Assembly: GCA_004173185.1 (NCBI GenBank)
Contig: SEFZ01000003.1
Location: 1-64,000, forward strand
Reading direction: 5' to 3'
Length of the DNA: 64,000 nt
From: Sphingomonadales bacterium
GTDB taxonomy: Bacteria > Pseudomonadota > Alphaproteobacteria > Sphingomonadales > Sphingomonadaceae
The notes beneath the pieces were generated by a model that worked only from the letters and a program-made list of their open reading frames with translations, was not told where the DNA came from and ran no database searches. The translations under genes and the position numbers were made by a program. Position 1 is the first letter of the stretch. Every line of letters starts with the position of its first letter. This document shows positions 15,320 to 24,428 of this stretch, in pieces.

Positions 15320-17284
15320 CTACGGCGCGGGAGCGGGCAAGGACTGCCCCGCACGATAGGTTTTCCACCGAGTAAATTGCGCGGCTTTTGATGGCGCCGC
15401 GTCCTCGACGCCGATAAGCCAGTAGCGAAACCAGTCGAGATTGCGGGCGTTCGCGGCGTTTTGGTGGACTGGTTGCGTCTTGATGTGCGGTTCGTCGGCA
15501 AAGACATGGAGCTCCGCGGGCTTGCCGGCCCTTTTGAGCCGGGTGTGGAATTCCACCACGAGCCTTGCCTCGGATTCGGGAAGCTGCATGAGCAAAGGCG
15601 TGTTGATCGCCTCGATATCGGTCACGGCGGACAAGCGCTCCCATCCGGCTCGATCCGTGTCGGGATCGCCCAGATTCCAATAGGTTTTGAGCATGCCGGG
15701 AATGCCGCTGCCGGGGAGCGCATAAGCCCAGAAGAAATGGGGCTCGAATTGTCCGGACGCGAGCGTCGCGGCAGCAAAGCGTTTCGATTTGCGCACCGCC
15801 CATAGGGCGACCTGCGAGCCGAAGCTCAGGCCGCCGATACCGACACGCTTGGGGTCGACAGTGTCGCTTGCCGCGAGCCGGTCGATGGCGGCCGCGATAC
15901 CCGAAAGAGCGAGGTCATATTCGCCGGCGGTCGGCAACCCGTCCGGCGCGTCCGCCTTGCGTATGCACAGGACCGATACGCCCGCCTCGGTGAGCGGGAT
16001 CATGGGCATCTCGTCTCCGACGCCGCCTTTTAGAAACCCGTCGCAATGATAATATTGGATCACCAGCGGCGCGCGCTGCGCGCTATCTTCGCGGCGCAGC
16101 AGCACACCGGTAAATTGCACGCCGTCTCCATTGCGCCATTCGAGGGAGGTGGCGCGGGTGTGCACGCGCGCACGCAGTTCGATATTCGGGTCCGCCAGCG
16201 TCGTTTTGTGGCCCGAAGCCAGATCGATCCGGACCAGCCTCGGGGGTTCTATGGCCGAACCCTGCGCGCAAAACACGAAACGCGTGCCGATGACGCAACG
16301 CGGTGGGCGCGTCACCGAAGGCGGAGAGCCGTCGGTCGTTGCAACGAGCTTGGGGGCGGAATCGCCAGGCCTGAGGCGCCAGATTCGTTCCTCCGATCCT
16401 GTGCCGGCTTCGAACATCAGGAGTTCGTCGCTTTTCGGGCGCCAGGCGAGCGCGCGGAGGCGGGGCGAGGCGCAGGCGCCGCGATTGCAGTCGGTGGATT
16501 TGCCGTTGGCCGGGGTGATCATGACGATGCTGGCGGCGCCGCGCGTCTGGATTTCGGCGGTCGTCCCGTTCTGCCCGCGCACTTTTCGAAAGCGTGCGCC
16601 GGGATTGGCCGGCGCCGTTTCGAACGAGGCTGCAGCCGACCGCGTGAGTAGGTGGCGCTTCTCGACGAAGGACCACTCCGAGAGAAGCCGCGCGCGCTCG
16701 AACCACGGCCCGGGCAGGCGCTGCATGACCCGCTCTCCGTCGACGACAGCACCGCCGGCGACAGGCTGCATCAGGTCGACACGCGCATCGACAAGGACAC
16801 CCTTATCATAGGCAATCTTTTCGGCGGTCGCGACCGCCTCGCGAGACGCGCCGACGGTGTAGACCAGTGCGCGTCCATCCTCTGCCGCACGAATGCCCGT
16901 GATGTCGGCGTCGTCGATGACCGCGGGCGCTGGAACCTCCCCTTCGCGCCAGGACCAAATCGCGGTGACGCCGTCGTGCCGCGCGAGAAAATGAAACCCC
17001 CGCGAATCCGCGTCCCAGACGGGGGCATCTTCTTCGATACCGCCTGCGAAATCGAAGCGCGCATCGCCGCCATCGGCGACGCGGCGCGATGCTCCGCCGC
17101 CTTCAGTGGGAACAATGTACCAGCTAAGCTCGACCCGGTTTTGCTCGATCGAAGGGCGCCCGACGCGATAGGCCGCCCATTTCTCGTCGGGTGAGATCGA
17201 CACCCCGCTGACTTCGCGCGTCTCGACAATATCGCGCACGGTGATGGGTGCTGTCGACGTGGCGGCGAGCAACGCGGCGAGCAT
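15320..17284 (-). CDS. Lasso peptide isopeptidase (S9 prolyl-oligopeptidase type)
   Basis: A 654-residue secreted or periplasmic serine hydrolase. The N-terminus MLAALLAATSTA is signal-like, and a beta-propeller-like region is followed by an S9 alpha/beta-hydrolase domain. The nucleophile is about S487 in GLSFGSQVALW and the catalytic His lies in ADEPHIKTQP. Such isopeptidases (AtxE family) open the macrolactam ring of the cognate lasso peptide. ATG overlaps the receptor stop as TGATG; GTG codons at 17287 and 17290 are alternatives. Its place beside a lasso A-B-C set and a TonB receptor fits the family. Confidence 0.9.
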   Translation of the reverse strand: MLAALLAATSTAPITVRDIVETREVSGVSISPDEKWAAYRVGRPSIEQNRVELSWYIVPTEGGGASRRVADGGDARFDFAGGIEEDAPVWDADSRGFHFLARHDGVTAIWSWREGEVPAPAVIDDADITGIRAAEDGRALVYTVGASREAVATAEKIAYDKGVLVDARVDLMQPVAGGAVVDGERVMQRLPGPWFERARLLSEWSFVEKRHLLTRSAAASFETAPANPGARFRKVRGQNGTTAEIQTRGAASIVMITPANGKSTDCNRGACASPRLRALAWRPKSDELLMFEAGTGSEERIWRLRPGDSAPKLVATTDGSPPSVTRPPRCVIGTRFVFCAQGSAIEPPRLVRIDLASGHKTTLADPNIELRARVHTRATSLEWRNGDGVQFTGVLLRREDSAQRAPLVIQYYHCDGFLKGGVGDEMPMIPLTEAGVSVLCIRKADAPDGLPTAGEYDLALSGIAAAIDRLAASDTVDPKRVGIGGLSFGSQVALWAVRKSKRFAAATLASGQFEPHFFWAYALPGSGIPGMLKTYWNLGDPDTDRAGWERLSAVTDIEAINTPLLMQLPESEARLVVEFHTRLKRAGKPAELHVFADEPHIKTQPVHQNAANARNLDWFRYWLIGVEDAAPSKAAQFTRWKTYRAGQSLPAPAP

Positions 17285-20217
17285 CACCACCGCACAATGG
17301 CCTGCAGTGCGAATTGGCGACCGATCGCGCTCGCCTGCTCGGGGTCGTAACCGAGAACCGAACTTGCCGTCCGGAACTGGACATAGGGCGGATCGCGGTC
17401 GAACAAGTTGTTCACGCTGAAGGCGAGGCGGACGTCGCGGCCTTCGCCGTTGCCCGCCACACGGGCGCCAAGCTGGAGATCGAACGTCGTCCAGCTCTTC
17501 ACCCGCTCGGCGGGCATCACCGTCGCATTGCGGTAGCCGCTGCTGTGCTGCACCGACAGCCCGCCGTCGAACGGACCGGCCTCGAAACCCAGCCTACCGC
17601 GAAGCCGGAGTTTCACCGGATTGCCGAGCGTGCCTACGACATCGACGATCGGGGCGGAGGCGGTCACGCGCTGGTCGATGTCGAGGAGCCGCGAGCCGCT
17701 GAGCGAGACCGTGATGATCGCATGACCGACAGGCTGCCGGTAACTGGCGTCGAGATCGATGCCGCGCAGCGTGACCTGGCTCAGGTTGAAGGTTCGGCCA
17801 TCGGCAATGACTTGGATATCGCCGGCAGCGACACCGAGCGGGTTGTTGAGATTGGGATCCGCGAAATAGGCTTCGATGGTCGCGAGGTCGGGAGTCTCAT
17901 CGACGAGTTCGCCGTAGATATCGCGGCGCTCGAGGAAATTGAAGATATCGTAGGACGCGCTGGCGATCCGGTCGCGATAGGCGATGTGGAACCATGTCGT
18001 CGAAAGGCGCAATCCGGGGATGAGTCTCGGTTCAAAGTCGATGCCCGCCGTCCAACTCGTCGCTTTCTCGGGCCCAAGCCCGGGCCGAAAGCCGAGGAGA
18101 GCCAGCGCCAGCGTCTGCCCGGTCGGCGACATCGGGTCCGGAAGATAGACAGGTTGGTAGGTCGCATTGCCAGCCCCGACCAGTTCGTTGAAAAAGGGAG
18201 CACGAAACGAGCGGCCATAGGAGGCGCGCAGCGCGAGGCCGGGAAGGGGTGTCCATCGTAGCCCGACCTTCGGGTTCCGCGCTTTGCCGACGTCCGAATA
18301 ATCCTCGATCCGTCCCGCCACCGATATCTGCAGCGCGCCGGGAAACGAGTCCTCTGCATCAAAAACCGGTACGACCAGTTCGCCATAGAGTGCGCCGACC
18401 CGGCGTTTGCCTGGAAGTCCCGGGAGCTGCTGGACCACAGGGGCCGTACCGAAGAGGTCGTAAACGGCCTGATAGTCGAGCCGTTCGTGTCTAACCTCGC
18501 CGCCGACGGCCATCTTCACTGCGCCGGCAGGCAGCTCGAACAGGGTCCCGTCGGCGCGTAGCGCGACCGACCAGACGCTCGATCGGATGCGCGAAATGAA
18601 GCCGCCACGCAACCGGTCGACGAGCGCAGCATCGTTGACCGCGCCGTCGCCAAAGACGTTCAGCGCGGTGGACGGGTCCGAGGAGGCGAGGGCTTCGGTG
18701 CGCCGCGTGAAATGGATGATGTTGACGTCGTCGCCGCGCTCGCGTTGTCGGCCGTAGCCGCCGACGATCTCGAAATTCCATGATCCGGCTGTGGCGCGGG
18801 CGCCGCCGCTCAGGTTCAATGCGCGAACGCTGCCGCGTCCGCCTTCGGGCCCGAAGTCGCCAGACGGATCCCACAGCACCGTCACCGGCTCCCCCGTTCC
18901 GATCGGATCGACATAATAGGGGTTGTTGCTCGTCACCGTGACCGGCACCGGCCCGAAGCGGCGCTGGTTTACCCGGTAGCGGCGATCAGCATAAAGCCCC
19001 CGCGCGAAGAGCGTAAACGGCCCGACCTCCTGCTCGGCCGAGGCATAGAAGCTCAGGCTTTTCTGGCTTGGCAGGATATCGACCAGCCGCTGGGCATCGG
19101 CCCGGTTGACCTGGCCTTCGACGAGGTCGGCGGATGTCAGACTGCTTCCGTCCTGCCCGCGCGGAATTGCAAAGACCCGGCCATCGGCTGCAATAATCGT
19201 CCCCGGCGTAGCGAAGCTCGATCGAAGATCGGGCCCGCCGAAGGCGCGAAGATCCTCGCTGACGAAGCGGCGCTTGGTGGCGGGGAGATTGTCGCGCCGG
19301 TAATATTCCCCCGCGACGACCAACCTGCCGGTGGCCCAGCCGAACCCGACGATCTGGCTCGCCTGATATTCTCCGAAATCGCCGTCGGCCGTGCCTGCGC
19401 GCAGTCGCGTTTCATATCCTTCGAACCGGTTTCGAAAGCGAATATTGACGACGCCTGCCACCGCGTCCGAACCGTATATTGCCGAGGCGCCGTCGATGAG
19501 CACCTCCACCCGGTCGACCGCCGTCGACGGGATGAGCGACAGGTCTGCAAAAGCGCCCCATGCTCCCGCCATTGGCGGACGCGATCCGTCGAACAGCGTC
19601 AGGGTCGACGCGCTTCCCAAGCCGCGCAAATTGATGCCCGCGCCGAAATTGAGATTGGTGTTCGCGTTGCTGCGCGCCGTCGTGCCGACGGTGGCCTCTC
19701 CCGGGCCACCCGAGTAATTCTGCGGGATGGTCTGCACGAAGTCGGCCAGTGTCGCGCGGCCGCTGCGGTCGAGTTGCTCCCGGTCTATCGTCGTGACCGG
19801 CGATCCGACCGGTCCGCCACCGCGAATTCGCGTGCCGGTGACGATGATCGCGCTGTCGGCGTTGGTGCCCGCCGCGGCTGCGGATGGAGAGTTGGCCGCC
19901 CGCTCGGGCCGCAGGACGAGGGCGCCATCGACGACCTTGGCCTCAAGGCCCGTGCCCGCAAGAAGTCGCGAGAGCGCGGTGGTCGCGGCCAGCCGTCCTC
20001 GTGCGCTTCCACTTGTCTTGCCTTCGACGAGGTCGGCGTCGGCGATGACTTCGCGGCCGGCAATCCGTGCATATTCGACGAGCGCTGCGCCAAGGGGCTG
20101 CGGCGAAATGTCATAAGCCTGCGGCGCGCCCTGTTCCTGCGCCAGAGCCGCCACGCTGTGACCTGTCGCTGCGACGCAAGCCGAAGCTAACAGCGCCACG
20201 ATGAAATTCTTGTCCAT
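17284..20217 (-). CDS. TonB-dependent receptor with STN signalling domain
   Basis: A 977-residue outer-membrane transducer. A signal peptide (cleavage near AALAQ) is followed by a secretin/TonB N-terminal (STN) domain at about residues 38-107 (YDISPQPLGAALVEYARIAG). The TonB box/plug starts near IIVTGTRIRGG, and the C-terminal barrel ends in a terminal aromatic strand (FALQAIVRW). The STN domain signals to FecR. Operon order is fecI-fecR-receptor-isopeptidase. It is inferred to import the lasso peptide or a compound bound to it. Confidence 0.93.
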   Translation of the reverse strand: MDKNFIVALLASACVAATGHSVAALAQEQGAPQAYDISPQPLGAALVEYARIAGREVIADADLVEGKTSGSARGRLAATTALSRLLAGTGLEAKVVDGALVLRPERAANSPSAAAAGTNADSAIIVTGTRIRGGGPVGSPVTTIDREQLDRSGRATLADFVQTIPQNYSGGPGEATVGTTARSNANTNLNFGAGINLRGLGSASTLTLFDGSRPPMAGAWGAFADLSLIPSTAVDRVEVLIDGASAIYGSDAVAGVVNIRFRNRFEGYETRLRAGTADGDFGEYQASQIVGFGWATGRLVVAGEYYRRDNLPATKRRFVSEDLRAFGGPDLRSSFATPGTIIAADGRVFAIPRGQDGSSLTSADLVEGQVNRADAQRLVDILPSQKSLSFYASAEQEVGPFTLFARGLYADRRYRVNQRRFGPVPVTVTSNNPYYVDPIGTGEPVTVLWDPSGDFGPEGGRGSVRALNLSGGARATAGSWNFEIVGGYGRQRERGDDVNIIHFTRRTEALASSDPSTALNVFGDGAVNDAALVDRLRGGFISRIRSSVWSVALRADGTLFELPAGAVKMAVGGEVRHERLDYQAVYDLFGTAPVVQQLPGLPGKRRVGALYGELVVPVFDAEDSFPGALQISVAGRIEDYSDVGKARNPKVGLRWTPLPGLALRASYGRSFRAPFFNELVGAGNATYQPVYLPDPMSPTGQTLALALLGFRPGLGPEKATSWTAGIDFEPRLIPGLRLSTTWFHIAYRDRIASASYDIFNFLERRDIYGELVDETPDLATIEAYFADPNLNNPLGVAAGDIQVIADGRTFNLSQVTLRGIDLDASYRQPVGHAIITVSLSGSRLLDIDQRVTASAPIVDVVGTLGNPVKLRLRGRLGFEAGPFDGGLSVQHSSGYRNATVMPAERVKSWTTFDLQLGARVAGNGEGRDVRLAFSVNNLFDRDPPYVQFRTASSVLGYDPEQASAIGRQFALQAIVRW

Positions 20218-20275
20218 TCATCCCTCCCACGCGGCCTCCATGGCCGTCTGGAAGGGGGAAATGGCGGCGCCGCGA

Positions 20276-21223
20276 TTATTCCCCCGCTTTTTTATCCTTG
20301 GCGCTCAAAATGTGTCCGCCCGCCTCACTGGCAAGGTGGAGGTCCAACGCGGCGGCGAGCTTGCGTGCGAGCGATTCACTGTCCGATATGTCGAAGCGGC
20401 CGGATACCCGGCGAGCGCGAAGCTCCGGATTTGCCAGCCGGATCGGGGCACCGCCTACACGGTTCGCGCGTTCGATCACTTCGCCGAGGGGCAGCCGTTC
20501 AGCCTGGAGAATGGTTGTGCCTGCCGCCGTTACCTGCGCCGCTACGCGGCGCGCATCCTGACCTTCAACCTCGGCGCTCTCGCCTGGCACCAGCCGAACC
20601 GTCTTTTTCCCGCGCTCGCCGCTGACCTCGACCGAGCCGGAGAGGAGGTTGACGAGTGGATGCGATCCCCGGAGATCGACCTCGAAAACCGTTCCGAGAG
20701 CTGTCGTCCGGGATCCGCGCGCAAAGACCACGAAGGGGCGGCCCGCATCGTGCGCGACGATGAAGCGCGCGCGGCCGCCTATGAGAACAACTTCGCGTGT
20801 GTCTGCCTTGAACCGCTCTTCCAGGCGCGCGCCGCCCATCAGCACCACTTCGCTGCCGTCGGCCAGTCGCACCGTTCGATCCGCAGCAACGGGCACGCTG
20901 GTAACCGGGCGTTCCGCAACCTGGATGACTGCGGGATCGGCACGCAAATACCATGCGGCGCCCGCGGCGACGGTAAGCAACAGGCTCGCCGCCACCGCCC
21001 AGCCAGCGAACGACGGCCGCGGTGCCGACGTCGCCGGTCCCCGAATGACGCGGTCGTCCGGGGGCAGCCCGTTCATGGCGAGCCAGTCGCCTTCCGCGTC
21101 GGCATAAGCGGCGGCGTTGGCAGGGTCGCCACGCCACGCCTCGAAGGCAGCGCGATGGCGATCGGCGTCGGGGCCGCGCATGCGCGCGAACCAGTCGGAT
21201 GCTTTCTGTTCGCGGTCGCTCAC
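20276..21223 (-). CDS. FecR-family anti-sigma sensor
   Basis: A 315-residue inner-membrane protein. The N-terminal cytoplasmic anti-sigma segment (ASDWFARMRGPDADRHRAAFEAWR, DUF4880-like, in part) is followed by one transmembrane helix at about residues 72-92. A periplasmic FecR domain has DGSEVVLMGGARLEERF and GTVFEVDL, and the C-terminus is STN-like. It overlaps fecI by 4 bp and precedes the receptor by 58 bp. It passes the receptor signal to the sigma factor. Confidence 0.92.
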   Translation of the reverse strand: MSDREQKASDWFARMRGPDADRHRAAFEAWRGDPANAAAYADAEGDWLAMNGLPPDDRVIRGPATSAPRPSFAGWAVAASLLLTVAAGAAWYLRADPAVIQVAERPVTSVPVAADRTVRLADGSEVVLMGGARLEERFKADTREVVLIGGRARFIVAHDAGRPFVVFARGSRTTALGTVFEVDLRGSHPLVNLLSGSVEVSGERGKKTVRLVPGESAEVEGQDARRVAAQVTAAGTTILQAERLPLGEVIERANRVGGAPIRLANPELRARRVSGRFDISDSESLARKLAAALDLHLASEAGGHILSAKDKKAGE

Positions 21224-21810
21224 GGGCGGGCGGCCCGGACCCGCCTTACCGCGGTCATCGCCTTGGAAATCTGTTTTTCCACGCCCTTCACGCCGAGACC
21301 CCTTGCTGCTGCGATCTCCTCATAGCTCATGCCTTCGAAGCGATGCATCAGGAATATGTCGCGCGTCTCCGGCTTGAGCCGGTCGAGCGCAGCGGCGATC
21401 CGGCGCATCTGGTCGCGCGCCTCAAGCGCGGCGTGCGGGTCGGGACCGGCATGCTCGGGCTCCTCGAAACTGCGGTGATCCGCTGCCTTGTGGCGTTCGT
21501 CGGCACGGTGCCGCTCGGCGACGAGATTGCGCGCCGTGCGAAAGAGATAGGCGCCCGGCTGCTCGGCCAGAACGCGCGGATAGGCCGTGCTCGATGTCAG
21601 GCGCCTGAAGCATTCCTGGACGAGGTCGCCGATTTCCTGGGCTGGAGCGCGTCCCCGCAGAAACCGCGCAAGTCGCGGTCGTTCAGCCTGATACACCGCT
21701 GCTGCCCCCGCGTCCGCCGGCGGCACCGCATAAGCTGCCCAATCCTCCGGTGGAAGCGGGTCGCCCGCAGCAAGGGTCGCAGGTACCAGTGCGCTTTCGT
21801 TGTAATCCAT
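21220..21810 (-). CDS. FecI-type ECF sigma factor
   Basis: A 196-residue RNA polymerase sigma factor. Region 2 (QEIGDLVQECFRRL...AYLFRTARNLVAERHRA) and region 4 (LDRLKPETRDIFLMHRFEGMSYEEIA) are complete. ATG 21810 (MDYNESALVPA) is chosen because AAGGCGAAGGC precedes it and because upstream codons have no sigma homology. It is the first gene of the four-gene operon running to the isopeptidase, and so probably controls uptake and cleavage. Confidence 0.92.
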   Translation of the reverse strand: MDYNESALVPATLAAGDPLPPEDWAAYAVPPADAGAAAVYQAERPRLARFLRGRAPAQEIGDLVQECFRRLTSSTAYPRVLAEQPGAYLFRTARNLVAERHRADERHKAADHRSFEEPEHAGPDPHAALEARDQMRRIAAALDRLKPETRDIFLMHRFEGMSYEEIAAARGLGVKGVEKQISKAMTAVRRVRAARP

Positions 21811-22732
21811 GCCTTCGCCTTTCCGCACGAAGCGGAAAGGCGGTTTTGAAGCCGGGCGTTGAGAACATACTTGAATATGCGCCGCCGCCTTTGGCCAAAG
21901 GCTTGTACATGCGCAGCGGCCACCCGGCAGGATGGCATGAAACTTGTCGATCAAGCGGGTTCTCACGCCCGGCATCGCGCGCCTTTTCGCCCAATGCATC
22001 GTCAGCATAACCGACCAATCGCAAGACGCAACAAGGTTTCATATGAAACTGGTTCGATATGGATGTGAGTTGGCGAGCTCTGAAATGGCGCGATGATTGT
22101 GGCGCTGCGGTGCAGGGCTGGCAAGAACACGGAGCTCGTCTTCCCCCTCCGCCTCGGGCGCGCGCTTGGTGGTCCGCTAAACGCCATTCCGGGCAAGCGC
22201 GCGTTGAAGTGAGCGCGGCCATTATGAGCGCACACTGGCGGCGGAGGCCGCCGCCAGAGGTCGCGCGCCATGTCTGGGCCGCGCACGCCCTCTTGGCTCG
22301 CGTTTCTTGGCGCGGCGGCGGCTAAGCCCAAGCCCGCGCGCACGCCGCCGCGCCTGCTGCTCGCCAAGGGGGCCGCCTTTCGCGCCCTTCGGGCGGGCAC
22401 CCTGTCGGGACCGTTGGAAGCACTGATTGTCCGGCTGGTGCTTCTGAACCCCGTAGAACGACCAAAGCCAATAATGCACGCTGATGGCGCCGCGCGGAGT
22501 CCCGCGCGGCGGCGCTTGGTTGAGCCGGCACCTCGGACATCGGTGCGGGCGGCGCACGGCCTTGGGACCGCCCGGCCGTCCCGCAAGCCGGGCGATGCCC
22601 GGCTCCTCCACTTCGTTGCGGCCCTGCGGGTGCGGGACGGCCTCGCAAGGCGGTCCCCTGGTCCGTGATTTGCCGCCCGCCCCGCCGTCCGGGGCCGGCT
22701 GCGGCAGTTTTTTGTCAGGAGGAGACGCACCG
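21811..22732. other. Long non-coding region between fecI and ardC
   Basis: It holds the fecI promoter side (left) and a GC-rich, palindrome-rich leader before the ArdC-like gene (right). A perfect 10-bp hairpin with a 3-base loop lies at 22235-22257, and a GCGCCGCGCGG-type dyad at about 22487-22514. Open frames here are long only because of high GC, and none has a good start site or recognisable product. This is the junction between the lasso locus and the element backbone. Confidence 0.6.
22235..22257. repeat. Perfect GC-rich hairpin
   Basis: CTGGCGGCGG (22235-22244), loop AGG, then CCGCCGCCAG (22248-22257). No T-run follows on the plus strand. Confidence 0.7.
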
Positions 22733-23926
22733 ATGGACCTTGACCCGCAACCCCCGCTCCAGCCCGCTCCGTTGCAAAGCGCGGCGGGCATCCGAGCGCC
22801 GCGCGATGGGCGCGCGGCCGCGTGCGACCTCGCAGATGATCCGCGCCCGACAGGCGCGTCGTACCAGCCCCCGACGCGGACGTTGCCGGCGAAGAAAGAG
22901 CCAACGGGCAAGAAGCAGGGGCGCCGCAATGGCATGCGACGCGCGTCCGCTGCTTCGCCCGTGTCGCTATATGACGAAGTGACCGCGCGCATCGTCGACG
23001 AGATCGAGGCGGGACGCGTTCCGTGGGTCCAGCCTTGGGATGCGGCGGGATTCGCGCCCGGACTTCCGAAGAACGCCGACACGTGCCGTGCCTATTCGGG
23101 CATCAACATCCTCATTCTTTGGGCGGAAGCGGCACGGCGCGGGTTCGCGGCGCAAGGCTGGCTGACCTTTCGTCAGGCGCTCGCGGTGGGCGGCGCGGTC
23201 CGGAAGGGAGAGAAGGGCACCGCGATCCTCTACGCGTCGCGCTTCACGCCGAAAAGCGAATGCGGCGCCGAAAACGGCGTAGCGACAAGCAGCAGCCAGC
23301 GCGGCGATGGCGACGCCGACCGCTCGGTGCCGTTCCTGAAACGCTTCACGGTGTTCAATATCGCGCAGGTCGAGGGCCTGCCCGAGCGGTGCACCATGCC
23401 CGCGACTGCGATCGCGCCGCGCGAGGCCGTACCCGTCGCCGAGGCACTGCTCGCCGCGAGCGGCGCCGATATCCGTATCGGCGGCAACGAGGCCTATTAT
23501 TCGCCGTCCGGCGACTATGTCGCGCTGCCGCCGCAGCAGGCCTTTTTTGCGCAGATCGATTTTTACCGGACAGCGCTGCACGAACTTGGCCACTGGACCG
23601 GCCACCCATCGCGCCTCGCGCGCGACCAGAAGGGCGCCTTCGGTAGCGCAGCCTATGGCCGCGAGGAGCTTTGCGCTGAATTGGCGAGCGCCTTTCTTTG
23701 CGCGGGCCTCGGTATCCAGCCGACCGTTCGCCACGCCGATTATCTTGGCGCATGGCTTGCGATCATGCGCGAGGATAGCCGCGCCATCTTCAAGGCGGCG
23801 AGCCTCGCCTCGAAAGCCGCCGATTATTTGATGGCCTTCGCACCCGCCGAGGCGAGCGCCGCGATTGCGGCTGCACCAGATACCGCCGCCGCGTCACGTT
23901 ACGCGCAGGACGGGGAAGGGCAATGA
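22733..23926 (+). CDS. ArdC-like antirestriction / zincin-like metallopeptidase protein
   Basis: A 397-residue protein of the ArdC N-terminal domain plus zincin-like metallopeptidase type. After a Pro/Ala-rich leader of about 75 residues comes the ssDNA-binding-like ArdC domain (VSLYDEVTARIVDEIEAG...GINILILWAEA, in part). The C-terminal zincin has HELGHWTGH and a downstream glutamate in REELCAELASAF. ArdC proteins protect incoming conjugative DNA. AGGAGGAG at 22717-22724 fixes ATG 22733; ATG 22934 would omit the leader. It overlaps the next gene by 4 bp. Confidence 0.88.
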   Translation: MDLDPQPPLQPAPLQSAAGIRAPRDGRAAACDLADDPRPTGASYQPPTRTLPAKKEPTGKKQGRRNGMRRASAASPVSLYDEVTARIVDEIEAGRVPWVQPWDAAGFAPGLPKNADTCRAYSGINILILWAEAARRGFAAQGWLTFRQALAVGGAVRKGEKGTAILYASRFTPKSECGAENGVATSSSQRGDGDADRSVPFLKRFTVFNIAQVEGLPERCTMPATAIAPREAVPVAEALLAASGADIRIGGNEAYYSPSGDYVALPPQQAFFAQIDFYRTALHELGHWTGHPSRLARDQKGAFGSAAYGREELCAELASAFLCAGLGIQPTVRHADYLGAWLAIMREDSRAIFKAASLASKAADYLMAFAPAEASAAIAAAPDTAAASRYAQDGEGQ

Positions 23927-24342
23927 GCCTTCTTCCCTATAGCCTCGCCTTCGCGCTCAACGCGAACCGCTTCACGGGCCGAATTCATGCCGCACAGGGC
24001 GAGCGGTTCGATCCGTGGCCGGTCATCAAATTTTTCAACCCGCTCGGCGCCGCGACGTGGATCGCGACCGAACTCGACGAGGACGGCGACACGCTGTTCG
24101 GGCTTGCCGACCTTGGCTTCGGTTGTCCCGAACTCGGCTGTTTCTCGCTTCGCGAGATACGCGCGGTGCGGCTTCCCTTTGGCCTTCTGATCGAACGCGA
24201 CGCCCATTTCGACGCGATGGTGCCGCTGTCGGTGTGGACCGATCAAGCGCGCCGCCTCGGTTCGATCACCCGCGCGGAGGCGGCGCTGCGCCGCCGTCAG
24301 CGCGATCCGCTTCTGCCTGATCCTTTTGACAAGGGCAGCTGA
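23923..24342 (+). CDS. DUF2958 domain protein
   Basis: A 139-residue protein with the family pattern FDPWPVIKFFNPLGAATWIATELDEDGDTLFGLADLGFGCPELG (from about residue 27, cited in part). This family is almost always found on conjugative plasmids and integrative elements next to ArdC or ParB genes. Its function is unknown. ATGA overlap with the ArdC-like gene sets the start and suggests coupled translation. Confidence 0.85.
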   Translation: MSLLPYSLAFALNANRFTGRIHAAQGERFDPWPVIKFFNPLGAATWIATELDEDGDTLFGLADLGFGCPELGCFSLREIRAVRLPFGLLIERDAHFDAMVPLSVWTDQARRLGSITRAEAALRRRQRDPLLPDPFDKGS

Positions 24343-24428
24343 CGCGGCGGCGCGTTTCGCCGTCATCCTAAAGCCGGTCCCACCACTAGCCCCGGAGGGA
24401 CCGGCTCCCCAAGTGAATGGAGATAATC

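Noticed and set aside
22002..22904. Long minus-strand frames in the fecI-ardC gap
   Set aside because: Arg/Ala/Pro-rich frames of the kind produced by high GC; no start signals and no family pattern. The plus-strand ArdC gene with its strong ribosome-binding site explains the right part.
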